Shown: in pieces, positions 15,694 through 23,556 of the stretch
How positions within the stretch are numbered: position 1 is the stretch's first letter
Layout: every line of letters starts with the position of its first letter
NCBI RefSeq assembly: GCF_017114915.1
Contig: NZ_JAAUOE010000046.1
Coordinates: 1 to 33,028 of the forward strand
Origin: Pseudomonas frederiksbergensis
GTDB taxonomy: Bacteria; Pseudomonadota; Gammaproteobacteria; Pseudomonadales; Pseudomonadaceae
Direction: 5' to 3'
Length of the DNA stretch: 33,028 bases
Program-made: the position numbers and the translations under genes
Notes under the pieces: model-generated
Told to the model about the DNA's origin: nothing
Database searches by the model: none
Seen by the model: the letters and a program-made list of their open reading frames with translations, nothing else

Positions 15694-16617
15694 TCAGTCG
15701 AGCACAGATTGCGGTTCATCCAGATGATCGATGTGCTTGAAGCGCTCGACCAGAAAATCGATCAGGCTGCGCACGCGTGCCGACAGGTGCAACTGTTGCG
15801 GGTAAATGGCATAGACATCGGCGCGGGTCGGTGTCTGGTCCTCCAGCACCAGGCGCAAGCGGCCACTGCGCACGTAGCGGGCGATGTCCCATTCGGCCCG
15901 CAGCAGAATCCCGTGACCTTCCAGCGCCCAATTGAGGGCCACTTCACCGTCGTTGCAGCCTAACGCTCCGCGCACTTTGATGTTTTGCGTGCGCCCACCG
16001 TTGGTGAAGCTCCATACGCCATAGGGTGTTTCGTTTTGCCGCAGGAAGATGCAGTTGTGTTGCTGTAGATCCGCCAGACGTTGCGGCACGCCATGCTTTT
16101 CCAGGTACAGCGGCGAGGCGCATAACAGACGGCGATTGGAGGCGATCTTGCGCGCATGAAAGGCCGCGTCCGGCAGCGTGCCGAAACGAATGCCCAGGTC
16201 AAACCCGTGGGTCGTCAGGTCGAGCGGGTGATCGCTGATTTCCAGCTGGATTTCCACCTCCGGGTATTGCGCGAAGAACGCGCCCAATGCCGGGCCAATG
16301 TAGCGACGACCGAAACCCAAAGACGCGTTGACGCGAATCAGGCCTTTAGGGGTGGCCCGGCTGCTGCTGATCAGCTGTTCGACCTCATCGATCTGCGTGA
16401 GGATGCGCGCCGCATGGGAAAAATACAGTTCACCTTCCGAGGTCAGGCTCATCGAGCGCGTGGTGCGGTTGACCAGGCGGATGCCGAGCCGTGCTTCCAG
16501 CGCGGTCAGGCGTTTGCTCACCGCCGGCGGGGTCACGCCCAGCTCCCGAGCCGTGGCCGCGAGGCTGCCTTTGTTGGCCAGCAGGTAGAAAAAAGACAAA
16601 TCCAGGGTCTGGCTCAT
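15694..16617 (-). CDS. LysR-family regulator, divergent from tartrate dehydrogenase
   Basis: A 307-residue LysR-type transcription factor. The N-terminal winged helix-turn-helix is SFFYLLANKGSLAATARELGVTPPAVSKRLTALEARLG. A substrate-binding domain follows, with GLIRVNASLGFGRRYIGPALGAFFAQYPEVEIQLEISDHPLDL. The start is taken at 16617, MSQTLDL; a TTG further upstream is unlikely. It is divergently transcribed from the tartrate/D-malate dehydrogenase and DctA genes and so probably activates them in response to a dicarboxylate, as DmlR and TtuA-like regulators do. The shared intergenic region contains a long-spaced inverted repeat that could be its operator. Confidence 0.9.
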   Translation of the reverse strand: MSQTLDLSFFYLLANKGSLAATARELGVTPPAVSKRLTALEARLGIRLVNRTTRSMSLTSEGELYFSHAARILTQIDEVEQLISSSRATPKGLIRVNASLGFGRRYIGPALGAFFAQYPEVEIQLEISDHPLDLTTHGFDLGIRFGTLPDAAFHARKIASNRRLLCASPLYLEKHGVPQRLADLQQHNCIFLRQNETPYGVWSFTNGGRTQNIKVRGALGCNDGEVALNWALEGHGILLRAEWDIARYVRSGRLRLVLEDQTPTRADVYAIYPQQLHLSARVRSLIDFLVERFKHIDHLDEPQSVLD

Positions 16618-16635
16618 TGGTAACTTCAATTCATC

Positions 16636-16680
16636 TATGTAGTTATTTTGGGTAACTCACGCTTATTTGCTCACTACATA
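16636..16680. promoter_or_regulatory. Inverted repeat in LysR/dehydrogenase divergent promoter
   Basis: TATGTAGT at 16636-16643 and its exact inverse ACTACATA at 16673-16680 flank 29 bases in the 137-base divergent promoter region. A candidate minus-10 box TATACT (16679-16684) for the dehydrogenase overlaps the right arm. A LysR operator is plausible, but the spacing is wider than the classical T-N11-A site. Confidence 0.45.
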
Positions 16681-16754
16681 TACTCCGGTCACACCCTGAT
16701 TGAACACCCCCGTTCGACAGGCACAACAAGAACGAAACGAGAGTGGAGTTGATG

Positions 16755-17810
16755 ATGAGCGCATACAAAATTGCTGCGGTTCCAGGTGATGGTATCGGCG
16801 TGGAAGTGATCGCTGCGGGCGTCGAGGTGCTGCAAGCCTTGTCGAAAAAATCCGGTTTCGACCTGGCCTTCAAACACTTCGACTGGAACTCCGATAACTA
16901 CCTGAAAAACGGCTACTACATCCCGGAAGGTGGCCTGGAAGAACTGAAAACCTTCGATGCGATTTTCTTTGGTGCGGTCGGCGCGCTCAACGTACCGGAT
17001 CACATTTCCCTGTGGGGCCTGCGCCTGCCGATCTGCCAGGGCTTCGACCAGTACGCCAACGTGCGTCCGGCCCGCGTGCTGCCCGGGGTGAAAAGCCCGC
17101 TGCACAACGGTGATCAGATCGACTGGGTGGTGGTGCGTGAAAACTCCGAGGGCGAATACTCCGGTAACGGCGGGCGCGTTCACCGGGGCCTGCCGGAAGA
17201 AGTCGCCACCGAAGTGTCGGTGTTCACCCGTGCCGGGGTCGAGCGCATTCACCGTTTCGCTTTCGAACTGGCGCGCAGCCGCCCGCGCAAGCACCTGACC
17301 ATGGTCACCAAATCCAATGCCCAGCGTCACGGCATGGTGTTGTGGGACGAGATCTTCTACGAAGTGGCCAAGGATTTTCCGGACGTGAAAATCGACAAGG
17401 AACTGGTCGACGCCGTGACCACGCGCATGGTGCTCAAACCGTCGACGCTGGACGTGATCGTCGCCACCAACCTGCACGCCGACATCCTGTCCGATCTGGC
17501 CGCCGCGTTGTCCGGCAGCCTGGGCATCGCGCCGACCGCCAACCTCAACCCGTCACGCAAATTCCCCTCGATGTTCGAACCGATCCACGGCTCGGCCTTC
17601 GACATCACCGGCAAAGGCGTGGCCAACCCGATCGCGACGTTCTGGACGGCAGCGATGATGCTCGAACACTTGGGCGAAGCGGCCGCGGCGAAACAGCTGA
17701 TGTCGGCCATCGAAGCCGTCACTGAAAGTGGTTTGCACACCCCGGATCTCGGCGGTACAGCCACCACCCGGCAGATCACCGATGCGGTCATCGCGCTGAT
17801 CAATCGCTGA
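16755..17810 (+). CDS. ttuC: Tartrate dehydrogenase / D-malate dehydrogenase (decarboxylating)
   Basis: A 351-residue NAD-dependent beta-hydroxyacid oxidative decarboxylase of the isocitrate/isopropylmalate dehydrogenase family. Visible signatures are the N-terminal AAVPGDGIGVEVI, the substrate loop LRLPICQGFDQYANVRPARVLPG, VVVRENSEGEYSG, TKSNAQRHG, and the metal/NAD site DVIVATNLHADILSDLAA followed by PSMFEPIHGSAFDITGKG. The RENSEGEYSG and LWGLRLPICQ variants are those of tartrate dehydrogenases (TtuC/DmlA), which act on L-tartrate, meso-tartrate and D-malate. The ATG at 16755 is chosen over the adjacent ATG because GGAG is better spaced. The dicarboxylate importer DctA follows at 106 bases, so uptake and oxidation are probably coordinated. 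Confidence 0.92.
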   Translation: MSAYKIAAVPGDGIGVEVIAAGVEVLQALSKKSGFDLAFKHFDWNSDNYLKNGYYIPEGGLEELKTFDAIFFGAVGALNVPDHISLWGLRLPICQGFDQYANVRPARVLPGVKSPLHNGDQIDWVVVRENSEGEYSGNGGRVHRGLPEEVATEVSVFTRAGVERIHRFAFELARSRPRKHLTMVTKSNAQRHGMVLWDEIFYEVAKDFPDVKIDKELVDAVTTRMVLKPSTLDVIVATNLHADILSDLAAALSGSLGIAPTANLNPSRKFPSMFEPIHGSAFDITGKGVANPIATFWTAAMMLEHLGEAAAAKQLMSAIEAVTESGLHTPDLGGTATTRQITDAVIALINR

Positions 17811-17847
17811 TATTTTCCCCCGATTCAAAGTAGTACTGCGGCACAAC

Positions 17848-17881
17848 GCCAAGGGGCAGATCGCTGAATCCGACCCTTGGC
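17848..17881. promoter_or_regulatory. Hairpin in the dctA leader
   Basis: GCCAAGGG and its exact inverse CCCTTGGC enclose an 18-base loop just upstream of dctA. There is no T-run, so it is not a standard terminator; it may affect stability or translation of the downstream message. Confidence 0.35.
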
Positions 17882-17891
17882 ATTTCCTGAC

Positions 17892-17899
17892 AACAATAA
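17892..17899 (+). promoter_or_regulatory. Possible Hfq/Crc target upstream of dctA
   Basis: AACAATAA fits the AAnAAnAA catabolite-activity motif and is followed by more A's, a short distance before the AGGG ribosome site (17906-17909) and the ATG at 17917. Repression of C4-dicarboxylate uptake genes by Hfq/Crc is well established in pseudomonads. Confidence 0.5.
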
Positions 17900-17916
17900 A
17901 AAATCAGGGCCCTGTC

Positions 17917-19248
17917 ATGAAAAGAATATTTGGCAAACTCTACGTACAAGTGCTCATCGCGGTCATCCTCGGCGCCATCGTCGGGGTGTTCATTCCCGAA
18001 ACCGGAACGGCGCTCAAACCCTTGGGCGATGCGTTCATCAAACTGATCAAAATGCTCCTTGCCCCGGTGATCTTCCTCACGGTGGTGACGGGCATTGCCC
18101 GCATGGAAAACATGAAAGAGCTGGGGCGTGTCGGCTTTCGCGCGCTGATCTATTTCGAAGTGGTCTCCACCCTGGCGCTGGTGGTCGGCCTGGTGGTGGT
18201 CGATGTGTTCAAACCCGGCGCGGGCATGAACATCGATGTCGCTTCGCTGGATACCTCCAGCCTGGCCACCTACACCACGGCGGTGAAGCATGCGTCGTTC
18301 ATGGACTTTGTGATGAACATCATCCCCGACACCATCGTGGATGCATTCGCCAAGGGCAACGTCCTGCAAATCTTGCTGTTCTCCATTCTGCTGGGCGTGG
18401 CCCTGGCGCATGTCGGGCCGCGCGCAAAAGTGTTCGTCGACACGCTGGACAGTCTGATGCAAGGGATGTTTCGCATCGTCAACATGGTCATGCGCCTGGC
18501 CCCCATCGGCGCCTTTGGGGCGATTGCCTTCACCATCGGCAAGTACGGTTTCGGTTCGCTGTTTTCCCTCGGCAAACTGATGGCGTGCGTGTACCTGACC
18601 TGCGCGGTGTTCGTGATCTTCGTGCTCGGGCCGATCTGCCGATACAGCGGTTTCAGCCTGTGGAAGTTCTTGAAGTTCATCAAGGAAGAACTGTTCACCG
18701 TACTGGGTACCAGCTCTTCGGAGTCGGTGCTGCCGCAGATGATTTCCAAGATGGAAAAGGCCGGTGTGTCCAAACCCGTCGCCGGGATGATCATTCCCTC
18801 GGGCTTGACCTTCAACCCGGATGGCCAGGCGATCTACTACACCATCGCCGCGATCTTCATCGCCCAGGCCACCAACACGCCGCTGACCCTCACGGACCAG
18901 TTGATCGTGCTGGCGGTGCTGATGTTCACCTCCAAAGGCTCGGCGGGGGTGACCGGTTCGGGATTCATCATCCTGGCGGCGACGCTGTCTTCTCTGGGCA
19001 CCATTCCGGTGGCGGGCATGGTGCTGCTGTTGGGCGTTGACCGGTTCATGTCGGAAGCGCGGGCGATCACCAACACCATCGGCAACGGAGTCGGCACCAT
19101 GGCCATTGCCAAATGGGTCGGCGCGCTGGACACGGTAAAGATGAACAGGGCGCTTAATGGGGAGGGCGCAGAGGAAAAGCCCGAGATGGTTCAGGCGGAC
19201 GTTATTGCTGTTCCTTCATCGATGACAGCAGGGCGGTTGAGCAACTAG
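17917..19248 (+). CDS. dctA: C4-dicarboxylate:cation symporter DctA
   Basis: A 443-residue inner-membrane transporter of the dicarboxylate/amino-acid:cation symporter family, importing succinate, fumarate and malate. The family hallmarks are clear: KLYVQVLIAVILGAIVG at the start, LIKMLLAPVIFLTVVTGIA, LGTSSSESVLPQM (the serine-rich re-entrant loop), GMIIPSGLTFNPDG, and LLLGVDRFMSEARAITNTIGNGVGTMAIAKW near the end (quoted in part). It follows the tartrate/D-malate dehydrogenase on the same strand and probably imports its substrate. The last 47 bases overlap the end of the convergent thioesterase gene. Candidate Hfq/Crc control lies in its leader. Confidence 0.93.
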   Translation: MKRIFGKLYVQVLIAVILGAIVGVFIPETGTALKPLGDAFIKLIKMLLAPVIFLTVVTGIARMENMKELGRVGFRALIYFEVVSTLALVVGLVVVDVFKPGAGMNIDVASLDTSSLATYTTAVKHASFMDFVMNIIPDTIVDAFAKGNVLQILLFSILLGVALAHVGPRAKVFVDTLDSLMQGMFRIVNMVMRLAPIGAFGAIAFTIGKYGFGSLFSLGKLMACVYLTCAVFVIFVLGPICRYSGFSLWKFLKFIKEELFTVLGTSSSESVLPQMISKMEKAGVSKPVAGMIIPSGLTFNPDGQAIYYTIAAIFIAQATNTPLTLTDQLIVLAVLMFTSKGSAGVTGSGFIILAATLSSLGTIPVAGMVLLLGVDRFMSEARAITNTIGNGVGTMAIAKWVGALDTVKMNRALNGEGAEEKPEMVQADVIAVPSSMTAGRLSN

Positions 19249-19783
19249 CTTCTTCCCCTCGCAGCTGACGGCTCATGTCGTCGCAACTTTGCGACCAGGC
19301 CGTCAGCCACGTCGACATCTCGGGTGGCTGTTCGGCCAATCCCAGTTCCCGGACGAACTCGGCAGGTGCAACCGTGCCTTTGGCCGCGCGGAACAGACCT
19401 CGCATCACGACAACGCCAATCACCCGTCCTTTACTCACGAAACGGTGTTCCATAAAGCTCCACTTATCGTCCCAGCCGAGCATTCGGGTATGAATCTCGA
19501 ATGATTCGAACAACTTCAGCTCACGCCGAAACTTACCCCAGGTATCACCAACGATTGGCACGGCCTTGTTGCGCAAGGCTACTCGAAAGGCGCCGCTGCG
19601 CAGCACGAAATCCATGCGGCCTACGTCGGCCAGGGTGAAGTAGCGGCCATTGGTGACATGCCGGTTGAGGTCAAGGTCGAGCGGCCAGACGCGCATGCGG
19701 ATGACGGTGGTGGCCAAGGCGTCAACCGGCTTGCGCCACGGACGACGGAACAGCATGAGAAAAAGTCGAAACCAGAGATTCAT
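19202..19783 (-). CDS. Thioesterase-like (4HBT/THEM6-type) protein
   Basis: A 193-residue protein with an N-terminal hydrophobic anchor (about 1-12) and a hot-dog thioesterase domain. RMRVWPLDLDLNRHVTNGRYFTLADVGRMDF (the DxNxHxNNxxY-like active-site region) and later WDDKWSFMEHRFVSKGRVIGVVVMRGLF, quoted here in part, are typical of acyl-CoA thioesterase-like proteins of the THEM6 group. Substrate is unknown. The start at 19783 was chosen because residues before it in the longer frame have no family likeness. Its 3' end overlaps the convergent dctA gene by 47 bases. Confidence 0.8.
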   Translation of the reverse strand: MNLWFRLFLMLFRRPWRKPVDALATTVIRMRVWPLDLDLNRHVTNGRYFTLADVGRMDFVLRSGAFRVALRNKAVPIVGDTWGKFRRELKLFESFEIHTRMLGWDDKWSFMEHRFVSKGRVIGVVVMRGLFRAAKGTVAPAEFVRELGLAEQPPEMSTWLTAWSQSCDDMSRQLRGEEASCSTALLSSMKEQQ

Positions 19784-19889
19784 AAGGATGCCGTGGGTTG
19801 AATGACCGGTGCACTTTAGGGGGGAGAAATCGGATAAGGTAGGTGCACAAATGACTTTTTTCATGCGAAAAGCGCAATCAGGATCATTC

Positions 19890-20855
19890 ATGCACGTCAC
19901 CCTGCTACTGGCTGATCAATGTTCCGCCGCCAGCGCCACTCTGGCGCTGGAAGTACTCAGTGCCGCCAACCTGTTCGCTGACACCGCCAGTGCGCCGTTT
20001 GATGTGGTTGCCGCCTCACTGAATGGCGACGATGTCGCCGCGTGGGGAGGGCAAACGCTGCGCGTGGACCGATCCATCGCCGACATCTCCCGAACCGACC
20101 TGGTGGTGATCCCGGGGTTTCTATTCACACTGAAGGACGCTTTGCCGGCATTTCCCGGTTATGGGCCGTGGCTGCGTCAACAGCACGCCCAGGGTGCCGT
20201 GGTGGCTTCAATGTGTACGGCGGCCTTCATGCTGGCCGAAGCGGGAATGCTGGACGGCGTTCGTGCCACCACGCACTGGGCCTTTGCCGATCTTTTTCGT
20301 CGCAGGTATTCAGGGGGTTGTCTGGAGGACGCGCAGATCCTCTGCGAGGACAATCGCGTGATCACCTGCGGCGGCGCGACGGCCGCCATGGACCTGTTGC
20401 TGCACCTCATCCGCCGGTTCGCTTCACTGGAGCTGGCGCAGAAGTGCGGCAAATACTTGCTGGTCGATAACGTGCGCAGCGAGCAATCAGCCTACGTCAT
20501 GTGGTCACTGCCCAAGCACCATGGGGATGGCGACATCCTGCGGGTTCAAGAGTGGCTGGAGGATCATTTCCATCAGCCGTTACTGATCAACGACATGGCC
20601 GAGCGATTCGGATTCGGTGTCAGGAATTTCAAAAGGCGTTTCAAGGAAGCCACCGGTTACACGCCGCTGACCTATCTGCAAACGCTGCGTCTGGAGAGGG
20701 CAAAGCAGTTGCTCGAGTCCACACGAATGACCCTGGATAGCATCACGTACAAAGTGGGCTACGAAGATGGCAACTCGTTTCGCAGGCTTTTTCGACAACG
20801 AGTGGGCCTGCTTCCGACGGCTTACCGGAAGAAGTTTCAAGCGAGTGTGGGTTGA
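19890..20855 (+). CDS. GlxA-type AraC transcriptional regulator
   Basis: A 321-residue regulator with an N-terminal DJ-1/PfpI-like domain (about 1-175) and a C-terminal AraC DNA-binding domain (about 215-320). The first domain shows LVVIPGFLFTL and VVASMCTAAFMLAEAGMLDG, the nucleophile-elbow cysteine region, followed by RATTHWAFADLF. The second has the two helix-turn-helix units NDMAERFGFGVRNFKRRFKEATG and DSITYKVGYEDGNSFRRLF (quoted in part), ending in PTAYRKKF. Such proteins often sense amines or amino-acid derivatives. The start at 19890 follows AGGA. It is divergent from the thioesterase gene; no clear target operon is adjacent. Confidence 0.9.
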   Translation: MHVTLLLADQCSAASATLALEVLSAANLFADTASAPFDVVAASLNGDDVAAWGGQTLRVDRSIADISRTDLVVIPGFLFTLKDALPAFPGYGPWLRQQHAQGAVVASMCTAAFMLAEAGMLDGVRATTHWAFADLFRRRYSGGCLEDAQILCEDNRVITCGGATAAMDLLLHLIRRFASLELAQKCGKYLLVDNVRSEQSAYVMWSLPKHHGDGDILRVQEWLEDHFHQPLLINDMAERFGFGVRNFKRRFKEATGYTPLTYLQTLRLERAKQLLESTRMTLDSITYKVGYEDGNSFRRLFRQRVGLLPTAYRKKFQASVG

Positions 20856-20894
20856 GCGAGATCCGCTCCGCGTCGAGGCTGTGTAAAACCTGCG

Positions 20895-21362
20895 TCAAGG
20901 CGTAGCGCTCGGACGGACATAGTAGTTGTCGAACTCACCGCTTTCGACGAATTGGAAGCCGTGGCGGATGTAAAACCGATTCGACGCGCTCTCTTTGAGC
21001 GCGCCCACCCTGATCGGGAGCGCGGCGGCGTCCGCTTCTTTGAAAATCTGCTTGAGCACAGCAGAGCCTACACCTGAGCCCTGGGCATTCGGCCGTACAT
21101 ACAAGTGGTCTAGCAGCAGTTCTTCCTGGTCATGCCTGACCACAATAAAACCGATCCGCTCACCGGCCAGCTCAATGTGACGCGTGTTGCGGCAATCAAA
21201 ACCGTTGAGAAAACGCTCACGCGCACGTACCGGATCAAATCGCCCAATCCGTTCAAGACTTTCGCGCATGGCCTCGATTCGAATGGCCACAAGATTGTCC
21301 AGGTCGGCGGGTTGAGCCGCGACCAAAATGACTGGAGGGCTTTGATCAGGTATGACAGGCAT
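20895..21362 (-). CDS. GNAT-family N-acetyltransferase
   Basis: A 155-residue acetyltransferase. The acetyl-CoA pyrophosphate-binding motif appears as LYVRPNAQGSGVGSAVLKQ, preceded by strand LLLDHL. The second-half motif ESASNRFYIRHGFQFVESGEFDNYY is the usual late GNAT segment, and the N-terminal AQPADLDNLVAIRIEAM is the first strand and helix. The substrate cannot be read from the sequence. The start is placed at 21362; a slightly longer reading to 21386 is possible since neither has a strong ribosome site. Confidence 0.85.
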   Translation of the reverse strand: MPVIPDQSPPVILVAAQPADLDNLVAIRIEAMRESLERIGRFDPVRARERFLNGFDCRNTRHIELAGERIGFIVVRHDQEELLLDHLYVRPNAQGSGVGSAVLKQIFKEADAAALPIRVGALKESASNRFYIRHGFQFVESGEFDNYYVRPSATP

Positions 21363-21415
21363 CGTCTGCGCTCTGGTTATCATCACGGGAAGCCAGTATA
21401 GAGCGTGAGCTCAAA

Positions 21416-22213
21416 TCAATTGCGCTCAATAAATTGCACGATGACCTGATTGACGATCTCAGGATGGGTAATCGGCCCCATATGACCGAGCCCCTCGAGT
21501 TCCACCACTTCTACGTTCGGGAGAACGGCGGTCAGCAGCCGCGCCACGGCCCGTGACGAGGCTGGCGAGTCCTTGCCGACCATGAAAAGCACCGGCAGGT
21601 CGAGCGAACGGAACGCCTGCAATGGCGTTGGTTCGCTCAACAACGCGTGAGCCCAGCCCTGCACATTGGCCACCGCCGCGGCGATGGAGGGTTTGCGTGA
21701 TTCCGGGGTTTGCGCCCAGGCCCCGTCGCCCATCCAGTAGTCAATGAAGTGCCGGGCCGCCGCGTCCAGGTTACCCGCCTCAGCCGCCCGCCCGGCGGCG
21801 GCAACAACTTCCCGGATGGCGTCCGCTTCATTGGGCGGAGGCGTTTGGGCGTCGAGCACGGCAAACAGGGTGGGTTCATACAAAACCATGGCGCGCACCC
21901 GCTCCGGGTTCTGCACCGCCGCGATCAACGCCACCGCCGCACCATAGGAATGACCCACCAGAATCAGCGGTTCACCCGCGCGGGCGAGCACCGGTTCGGC
22001 GAAGAGCGCTTCCTCACTGAGGGTGACGACTCGATCGGTGGGCCACGCCGGGCTCTTGCCGGCGCCAAACGAATCGAGCGCCAGTACGCGAAACTTTGCG
22101 GCCAGCAGATCTTGCAGCCCGCGCCACTGCACCGAGTGACTCGCATTGGCGTGAAAACAGACCACGCCCGGGCCTACGCCTGCGTCCCGGAAAAAGGGTT
22201 CGACGGGTTTCAT
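21416..22213 (-). CDS. Alpha/beta-fold hydrolase
   Basis: A 265-residue serine hydrolase. The nucleophile elbow is GHSYGAA. The acid is probably Asp in LFMVGKDSPASS, and the base is His in EGLGHMGPITHP. The oxyanion region is CFHANASHSVQW, and LDSFGAGKS is the typical second strand. The overall layout matches the haloalkane-dehalogenase/esterase-like AB_hydrolase_1 group, with a small helical cap at about 125-190. No signal peptide is visible, so it is cytosolic. The substrate is unknown, and it may be co-transcribed with the GNAT gene 53 bases further on. Confidence 0.87.
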   Translation of the reverse strand: MKPVEPFFRDAGVGPGVVCFHANASHSVQWRGLQDLLAAKFRVLALDSFGAGKSPAWPTDRVVTLSEEALFAEPVLARAGEPLILVGHSYGAAVALIAAVQNPERVRAMVLYEPTLFAVLDAQTPPPNEADAIREVVAAAGRAAEAGNLDAAARHFIDYWMGDGAWAQTPESRKPSIAAAVANVQGWAHALLSEPTPLQAFRSLDLPVLFMVGKDSPASSRAVARLLTAVLPNVEVVELEGLGHMGPITHPEIVNQVIVQFIERN

Positions 22214-22343
22214 TCGGGTCCTCCTGCAGCGGCGTTAAAGGGACAAAGAGTTATAGATTAGCCTCAAGGCTTCGGTATAGGTGCCAGCCATGATGAAATA
22301 GCCGCCCGCTTTTGCTGTCCGCACACCTGATTTGGAGCCGAAT

Positions 22344-22733
22344 ATGAAAAACGCCGCGGTACTGACCTTCGCCTTGATGCTCACTATGGGGGTATTCAGC
22401 CAGCAAGCGGAAGCGGCGGGGGATGCTGAGGCAGGTGAGAAGCTGTTCAAGCGAATCTGCGGCGGTTGCCATCAAGTCGGGAGTTCGGCGCGGGGTTCTT
22501 TCGGCCCGCAGCTCAATGCCATTTTCGGGCGCCCGGCGGCAAGCACGACGGACTACCAGTACTCTGACGCGATGAAATCATCAGGCGTCGTCTGGACCCG
22601 CGAAACCCTCACCGCGTACATCGAAGCGCCCAAAGCAGTGGTCCCCGGAACCCGCATGATTTTCTGGGGCCTCAGCGACCCGGAAAAGATCGAAAACCTG
22701 CTGGCCTACCTTCAGACCTTTCAGCCGCAATAA
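22344..22733 (+). CDS. Class I c-type cytochrome
   Basis: A 129-residue periplasmic cytochrome c. A signal peptide covers about residues 1-24. One haem-binding motif reads ICGGCHQVG, and the axial methionine is in PGTRMIFWGL. FGPQLNAIFGRPA and PEKIENLLAYLQTF are the usual cytochrome c2-type conserved segments. It would carry electrons in the periplasm, but its partner is not encoded nearby. The start at 22344 follows GGAG at 22334-22337. A REPIN begins 9 bases after the stop. Confidence 0.92.
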   Translation: MKNAAVLTFALMLTMGVFSQQAEAAGDAEAGEKLFKRICGGCHQVGSSARGSFGPQLNAIFGRPAASTTDYQYSDAMKSSGVVWTRETLTAYIEAPKAVVPGTRMIFWGLSDPEKIENLLAYLQTFQPQ

Positions 22734-22741
22734 TCCTACCC

Positions 22742-22873
22742 CTGTGGCGAGCGAGCTTGCTCGCGTTGGGCTGCGTCGCGGCCCCAAAAATCTGACAACC
22801 CTCGCCGATTTTTGTGAGTGCTACGCACTGGAGCGCCAGCCCGGTCAAGCGGGAGCAAGCTCCCTCGCCACAG
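22742..22873. repeat. REP pair (REPIN), GTGGCGAG...GAGCTTGCTCGC family
   Basis: Inverted REP copies of a second Pseudomonas type: ctgtggcgagcgagcttgct at the left and its near-inverse, gcaagctccctcgccacag, at the right. The spacer contains a further GC-rich imperfect hairpin. It differs in core sequence from the REPIN at 7784-7880, so the genome carries at least two REP families. Confidence 0.88.
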
Positions 22874-22895
22874 GTTTCTCACCCATCATCGCATC

Positions 22896-23204
22896 TCACG
22901 CCCACGCTTTTCCGAGCACATCCAGACCGGCGTTTTGAAGCTCCTGCGGGCTCATGACCACACGGAATTTGCAGTTGGCCTGGAAGTTGAGAAAGAAGGG
23001 TTCCGCGTAGCCGGGGATTTCGGAAGGATCCACGATGTCGATCAGAAAAATCCCGCTTCGCATGCCGTCGTGTTCAGTGAAGTAAGCCGCCTCGGGCTTA
23101 ATGGTATCCAGGATGCGGTTCATGATTTCGCCGACCTTCCCTGACCTGACGAACGCGTTGAAAGGCTCATGGGGAAACTCGACCATCAGTAGCATTTTCA
23201 TCAT
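22896..23204 (-). CDS. Small conserved-looking hypothetical protein
   Basis: A 102-residue soluble protein that was not assigned to a named family. It starts MLLMVEFPHEPFNAFVRSG, continues with GEIMNRILDTIKPEAAYF and GIFLIDIVDPSEIPGYAEPFF, and ends with NCKFRVVMSPQELQ. The alternation of short strands and helices suggests a ferredoxin-like (dimeric alpha-beta barrel) fold, which is inference. No signal peptide. Either of two adjacent ATG codons (23204 or 23201) may start it. Confidence 0.65.
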   Translation of the reverse strand: MMKMLLMVEFPHEPFNAFVRSGKVGEIMNRILDTIKPEAAYFTEHDGMRSGIFLIDIVDPSEIPGYAEPFFLNFQANCKFRVVMSPQELQNAGLDVLGKAWA

Positions 23205-23556
23205 TCGATACTCTGTTTGAAGTGGCGCGCTCCTTACCCGGATCCTTACTCCTGGCGATATTGCGGCAAGCCCTGCGTTCGGCAGAGCCTGCGGCGTGTG
23301 GTTAAGAATAGCGAAGGGTGAGAGGCCACTGGGGCGGGGTTACGGACGGTCGTGCCATAGAGACAATGCCGAGTTGCCGATCCCGGACAGTCTTGTGCTG
23401 TTAATGCCAAGACGAACGCTTGCAGTTGGTGAGGCGCCAATACTTCGAGCCCGCAGTCGATGCCACTTCAGGCGAGCCGGCACTAAAAAATGGCATGAAA
23501 AAACCCGGCTGATGAGGCCGGGTTCTTTGGTCGAGTATTGCGGTAAAGCCACTCAC
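23205..23556. other. Intergenic region without a recognised gene
   Basis: Apart from a minus-strand terminator at 23498-23524 serving the repeat-protein gene, and the presumed promoter of the hypothetical gene ending at 23204, nothing was identified. Reading frames here are short and look like chance. Confidence 0.4.
23498..23524 (-). terminator. Rho-independent terminator of the repeat-protein gene
   Basis: On the minus strand an 8-base perfect stem (aacccggc / gccgggtt) is followed by six T residues. It lies 33 bases after the stop codon of the gene at 23557-23919. Confidence 0.88.

Noticed and set aside
17877..19040. Long plus-strand frame over dctA
   Set aside because: It is a shifted shadow of dctA, whose own frame has all family motifs.
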